The notes under the pieces are model-generated. The model saw only the letters and a program-made list of their open reading frames with translations. It searched no databases and was not told the DNA's origin. From Anoplopoma fimbria (lineage: Eukaryota; Chordata; Actinopteri; Perciformes; Anoplopomatidae), in assembly GCF_027596085.1 (NCBI RefSeq), contig NC_072457.1, forward strand, positions 28,490,297 to 28,554,296: 64,000 nt of DNA, given 5' to 3'. The stretch's first letter is position 1; every line of letters starts with the position of its first letter. Positions 63,781 through 64,000 of the stretch are shown here, in pieces. The translations under genes and the position numbers were made by a program.

Positions 63781-64000
63781 CACAGATGTGGTGTGGACCC
63801 AAAAGCAGTACGACCAGGAGACAGATAAAGTTCTGGAGCTTTATTTAAAGCTGAGCACACAGCAGACAGACAGGCAGGGTCAGACTCACAGTGGGAAACA
63901 GGCAGGGGATCAGGCAGACGGAAACCAGAGGAAGCGGAGGATAAACTCGTGGTCGGGGACAGAAGGCTAAGGTGGCTAACCGAGGCAAAGGCAAGGTAGG
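63781..64000. repeat. Probable interspersed repeat cut by the window edge
   Basis: GGTGTGGACCCAAAAGCAGT, then TCTGGAGCTTTATTTAAAG and several GGCAGG/CAGACAGG motifs, resembling a common teleost mobile-element end. Truncated, so not classified. Confidence 0.4.

Overview
This is vertebrate nuclear DNA, almost certainly from a ray-finned (teleost) fish. The genes are split by short GT-AG introns. The spaces between them hold typical fish repeats: Tc1-type short elements, short elements with TTAAAGG ends, a tRNA-like SINE, LINE 3' tails, and very long (CA)n and (ATA)n runs. Seven genes recognisable by protein similarity, plus one I cannot name, could be modelled. All were read by eye; every complete model is an open frame with a consistent intron phase at each junction.

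Layout: 0.7-2.9 kb, ODAD3/CCDC151 (minus, 5' part only; it runs off the left edge). 5.0-21.2 kb, SLC44A2 choline transporter-like protein 2 (minus, 22 coding exons, alternative last exons and possibly alternative first exons). 23.6-28.0 kb, GCDH (plus, 440 aa). 28.7-30.2 kb, SYCE2 (minus, 162 aa), tail-to-tail with GCDH. 32.8-34.0 kb, an unnamed small single-pass membrane protein (plus, 164 aa). 38.3-39.9 kb, ACP5 tartrate-resistant acid phosphatase (minus, 333 aa). 42.1-51.7 kb, ILF3-type DZF/dsRBD RNA-binding protein (minus, 877 aa). 55.2-58.4 kb, PTGER1 prostaglandin E receptor EP1 (minus, 378 aa). The last 5.5 kb shows no gene.

From general knowledge, the human counterparts of all seven named genes lie on chromosome 19p13, so the window is a compact, reshuffled piece of that ancestral block. 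The genes do not form a pathway: they serve cilia, choline transport, lysine/tryptophan breakdown, meiosis, bone/macrophage phosphatase activity, RNA binding and prostanoid signalling. The shared feature is position.

Points most worth a second look: an approximately 150-residue Glu/Lys-rich tail on one SLC44A2 isoform; a possible second SLC44A2 first exon with its own TATA box; a GC-AG intron, an aromatic-rich N-terminal module and a Glu/Lys run inside the DZF domain of ILF3; the unnamed membrane protein; and clusters of Tc1-type short elements arranged as tandem and inverted copies.
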